Assembly (NCBI GenBank): GCA_023268955.1
Contig: JALRJW010000360.1
Coordinates: 1 to 6,756, forward strand
Reading direction: 5' to 3'
Source of the DNA: Aliarcobacter sp.
Lineage (GTDB): Bacteria; Campylobacterota; Campylobacteria; Campylobacterales; Arcobacteraceae
DNA: 6,756 nt
The notes under the pieces: model-generated
The model's database searches: none
Seen by the model: only the letters and a program-made list of their open reading frames with translations
Told to the model about the DNA's origin: nothing
Translations under genes and position numbers: made by a program
Shown: one piece after another, positions 6,158-6,756 of the stretch
Position numbering within the stretch: position 1 is the stretch's first letter
Layout of the letters: each line of letters begins with the position of its first letter

Positions 6158-6631
6158 ATGAATGAAAACAGAGACTTCACAAATACAAATCGAAATTTAA
6201 ACAATAACACAAACCATAATTATGATGAAAAAATATTTATAAATAGCGACACATTAAAGTGGTCTAGTTATAAAAATAAAAACAATATTCACAAAAAAAT
6301 CTTCTCACTTAAAGACTTACATGAAACATCTTTATTAAAACTTGAAAAAAATAGTAATTTAAATGATGAATCAAAAATAAATAGCGTTGAAATCTTTGTT
6401 TTAGAAGGAACATATATAAATGAATATGGTGAATTTAAAAAGGGAACTTACGCTCAATTTCCCAAAGAAGATGAAAAATTTGTAAAATCTAATGATGGAT
6501 GCACTATATTTAGAAAAACAAATTACTTTGATATGAAAGATATAATTGTAATAGATACAAACAATACAAGATGGTTAAACGGACATGGAAATCTAATGGT
6601 AATGCCACTATTTGAGCAAAAACCTAACTAA
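6158..6631 (+). CDS. Small cupin-like protein of ChrR-cupin type, metal ligands not conserved
   Basis: The 157-residue protein has no signal peptide. Residues 1-21 contain ten Asn and look disordered. From about residue 26 the layout follows single-domain ChrR-like cupins: FINSDTLKW (27-35), then a long beta segment, VEIFVLEGTYINEYGEFKKGTYAQFP (77-102, matching the family's EEFLVLEG...DEHGDYPAGTYVRNP), DGCTIFRK (113-120) and a closing WLNGHGNLMVMPL (139-151). The HxH pair expected just before VEIFVLEG is replaced by Glu71 and Lys73, and the later His is missing, so it probably does not bind metal in the usual way. TAG sits directly before the ATG, and no other Met occurs before residue 126, so the start is the only ATG option; yet no Shine-Dalgarno sequence is visible. 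ChrR-type cupins act as sensors or anti-sigma domains or small enzymes; the role here is unknown. Confidence 0.72.
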   Translation: MNENRDFTNTNRNLNNNTNHNYDEKIFINSDTLKWSSYKNKNNIHKKIFSLKDLHETSLLKLEKNSNLNDESKINSVEIFVLEGTYINEYGEFKKGTYAQFPKEDEKFVKSNDGCTIFRKTNYFDMKDIIVIDTNNTRWLNGHGNLMVMPLFEQKPN

Positions 6632-6646
6632 TGAGTAGCATTATCT

Positions 6647-6652
6647 AGGAGG
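6647..6652 (+). promoter_or_regulatory. Consensus ribosome-binding site AGGAGG of the last gene
   Basis: AGGAGG lies five bases before the ATG at 6658 and decides that start. The other genes here use weaker sites such as AAGGAT or AAGGTG, so this strong site is out of style for the window. Confidence 0.8.
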
Positions 6653-6657
6653 AAGCT

Positions 6658-6756
6658 ATGTTGTCACAACGGCTGACATATTTTTTGAAAACCCTTTTGC
6701 TCACCCTACCGTTGCTTGGTATCGGATTCGCCTATGCTGACAGTCATTCCCAGGAC
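6658..6756 (+). CDS. N-terminus of an unidentified exported protein (open at right edge)
   Basis: Thirty-three codons are visible. They form a textbook signal peptide: Arg5 and Lys11, a hydrophobic core LLLTLPLLGIGF at about 13-24, and an AYA cleavage site after residue 27, followed by DSHSQD. The gene lies 26 bp after the cupin gene on the same strand and may be cotranscribed with it. Base composition changes here: 46 of 99 bases are G or C, and codons CGG, CTG, CTC and CCG appear that are scarce in the neighbouring genes. This suggests recent transfer or a sequence junction. The product could be a periplasmic enzyme, a cytochrome, a binding protein, or a membrane protein with a cleaved leader; nothing visible decides between these. 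Confidence 0.75.
   Translation, partial: MLSQRLTYFLKTLLLTLPLLGIGFAYADSHSQD

Noticed and set aside
6631..6648. Five-codon leader peptide (MSSII) overlapping the cupin stop
   Set aside because: It has no ribosome-binding site and no regulatory codon bias; the TAATG overlap is likely chance in AT-rich DNA.
1..6756. CRISPR array, tRNA or rRNA genes
   Set aside because: No regularly spaced direct repeats, cloverleaf-like stretches ending in CCA, or rRNA-like GC-rich conserved segments were seen on either strand.

Overview
This is an AT-rich window (roughly 30% GC by eye), densely packed with housekeeping genes. The codon use and the protein families point to a Campylobacterota bacterium, most likely of the Arcobacter group. 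The clearest pointers are a short DapF, a SpeE homologue without the glycine-rich motif (as in Helicobacter), and a Bax-type glucosaminidase in the same gene string. The assignment rests on remembered family resemblance, not on a search.

Layout. Positions 1-819 hold the 3' part of an IS1634/IS4-superfamily DDE transposase that enters from the left edge. It is followed by a 99-bp stretch (849-947) that reads as the orphaned C-terminal tail of an unidentified gene and ends on the stop codon of purT. From 4950 down to 944 runs a tight minus-strand gene string: speE-like, coaE, dapF, a secreted Bax-like glucosaminidase, then purT. Gaps are 52, 20 and 9 bp, and the last pair overlaps as TAATG. Divergent from it is purM on the plus strand (5049-6044). 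The 98-bp intergenic region contains a symmetric -10 element that reads as an extended -10 on both strands. A hairpin terminator follows purM. Next come a small cupin-like protein with an asparagine-rich N-terminus (6158-6631) and the first 33 codons of a secreted or membrane protein (6658 to the edge).

How the genes relate. PurT (formate-dependent GAR formylation) and PurM (AIR synthesis) act at steps 3 and 5 of purine synthesis and lie on the two divergent transcripts. DapF supplies meso-diaminopimelate for lysine and peptidoglycan, and the adjacent glucosaminidase probably cleaves peptidoglycan. CoaE makes coenzyme A. The string therefore looks like a mixed housekeeping operon and not a single pathway.

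Most of the window is ordinary. The points worth a second look are the IS junction beside the orphan gene tail, the shared bidirectional promoter, the shortened SpeE-like protein, the cupin without its metal ligands, and an abrupt change of base composition and ribosome-binding-site style in the last ~110 bp. I see no clear evidence of a new biological system inside this window; the best place to look for one is beyond the right edge.
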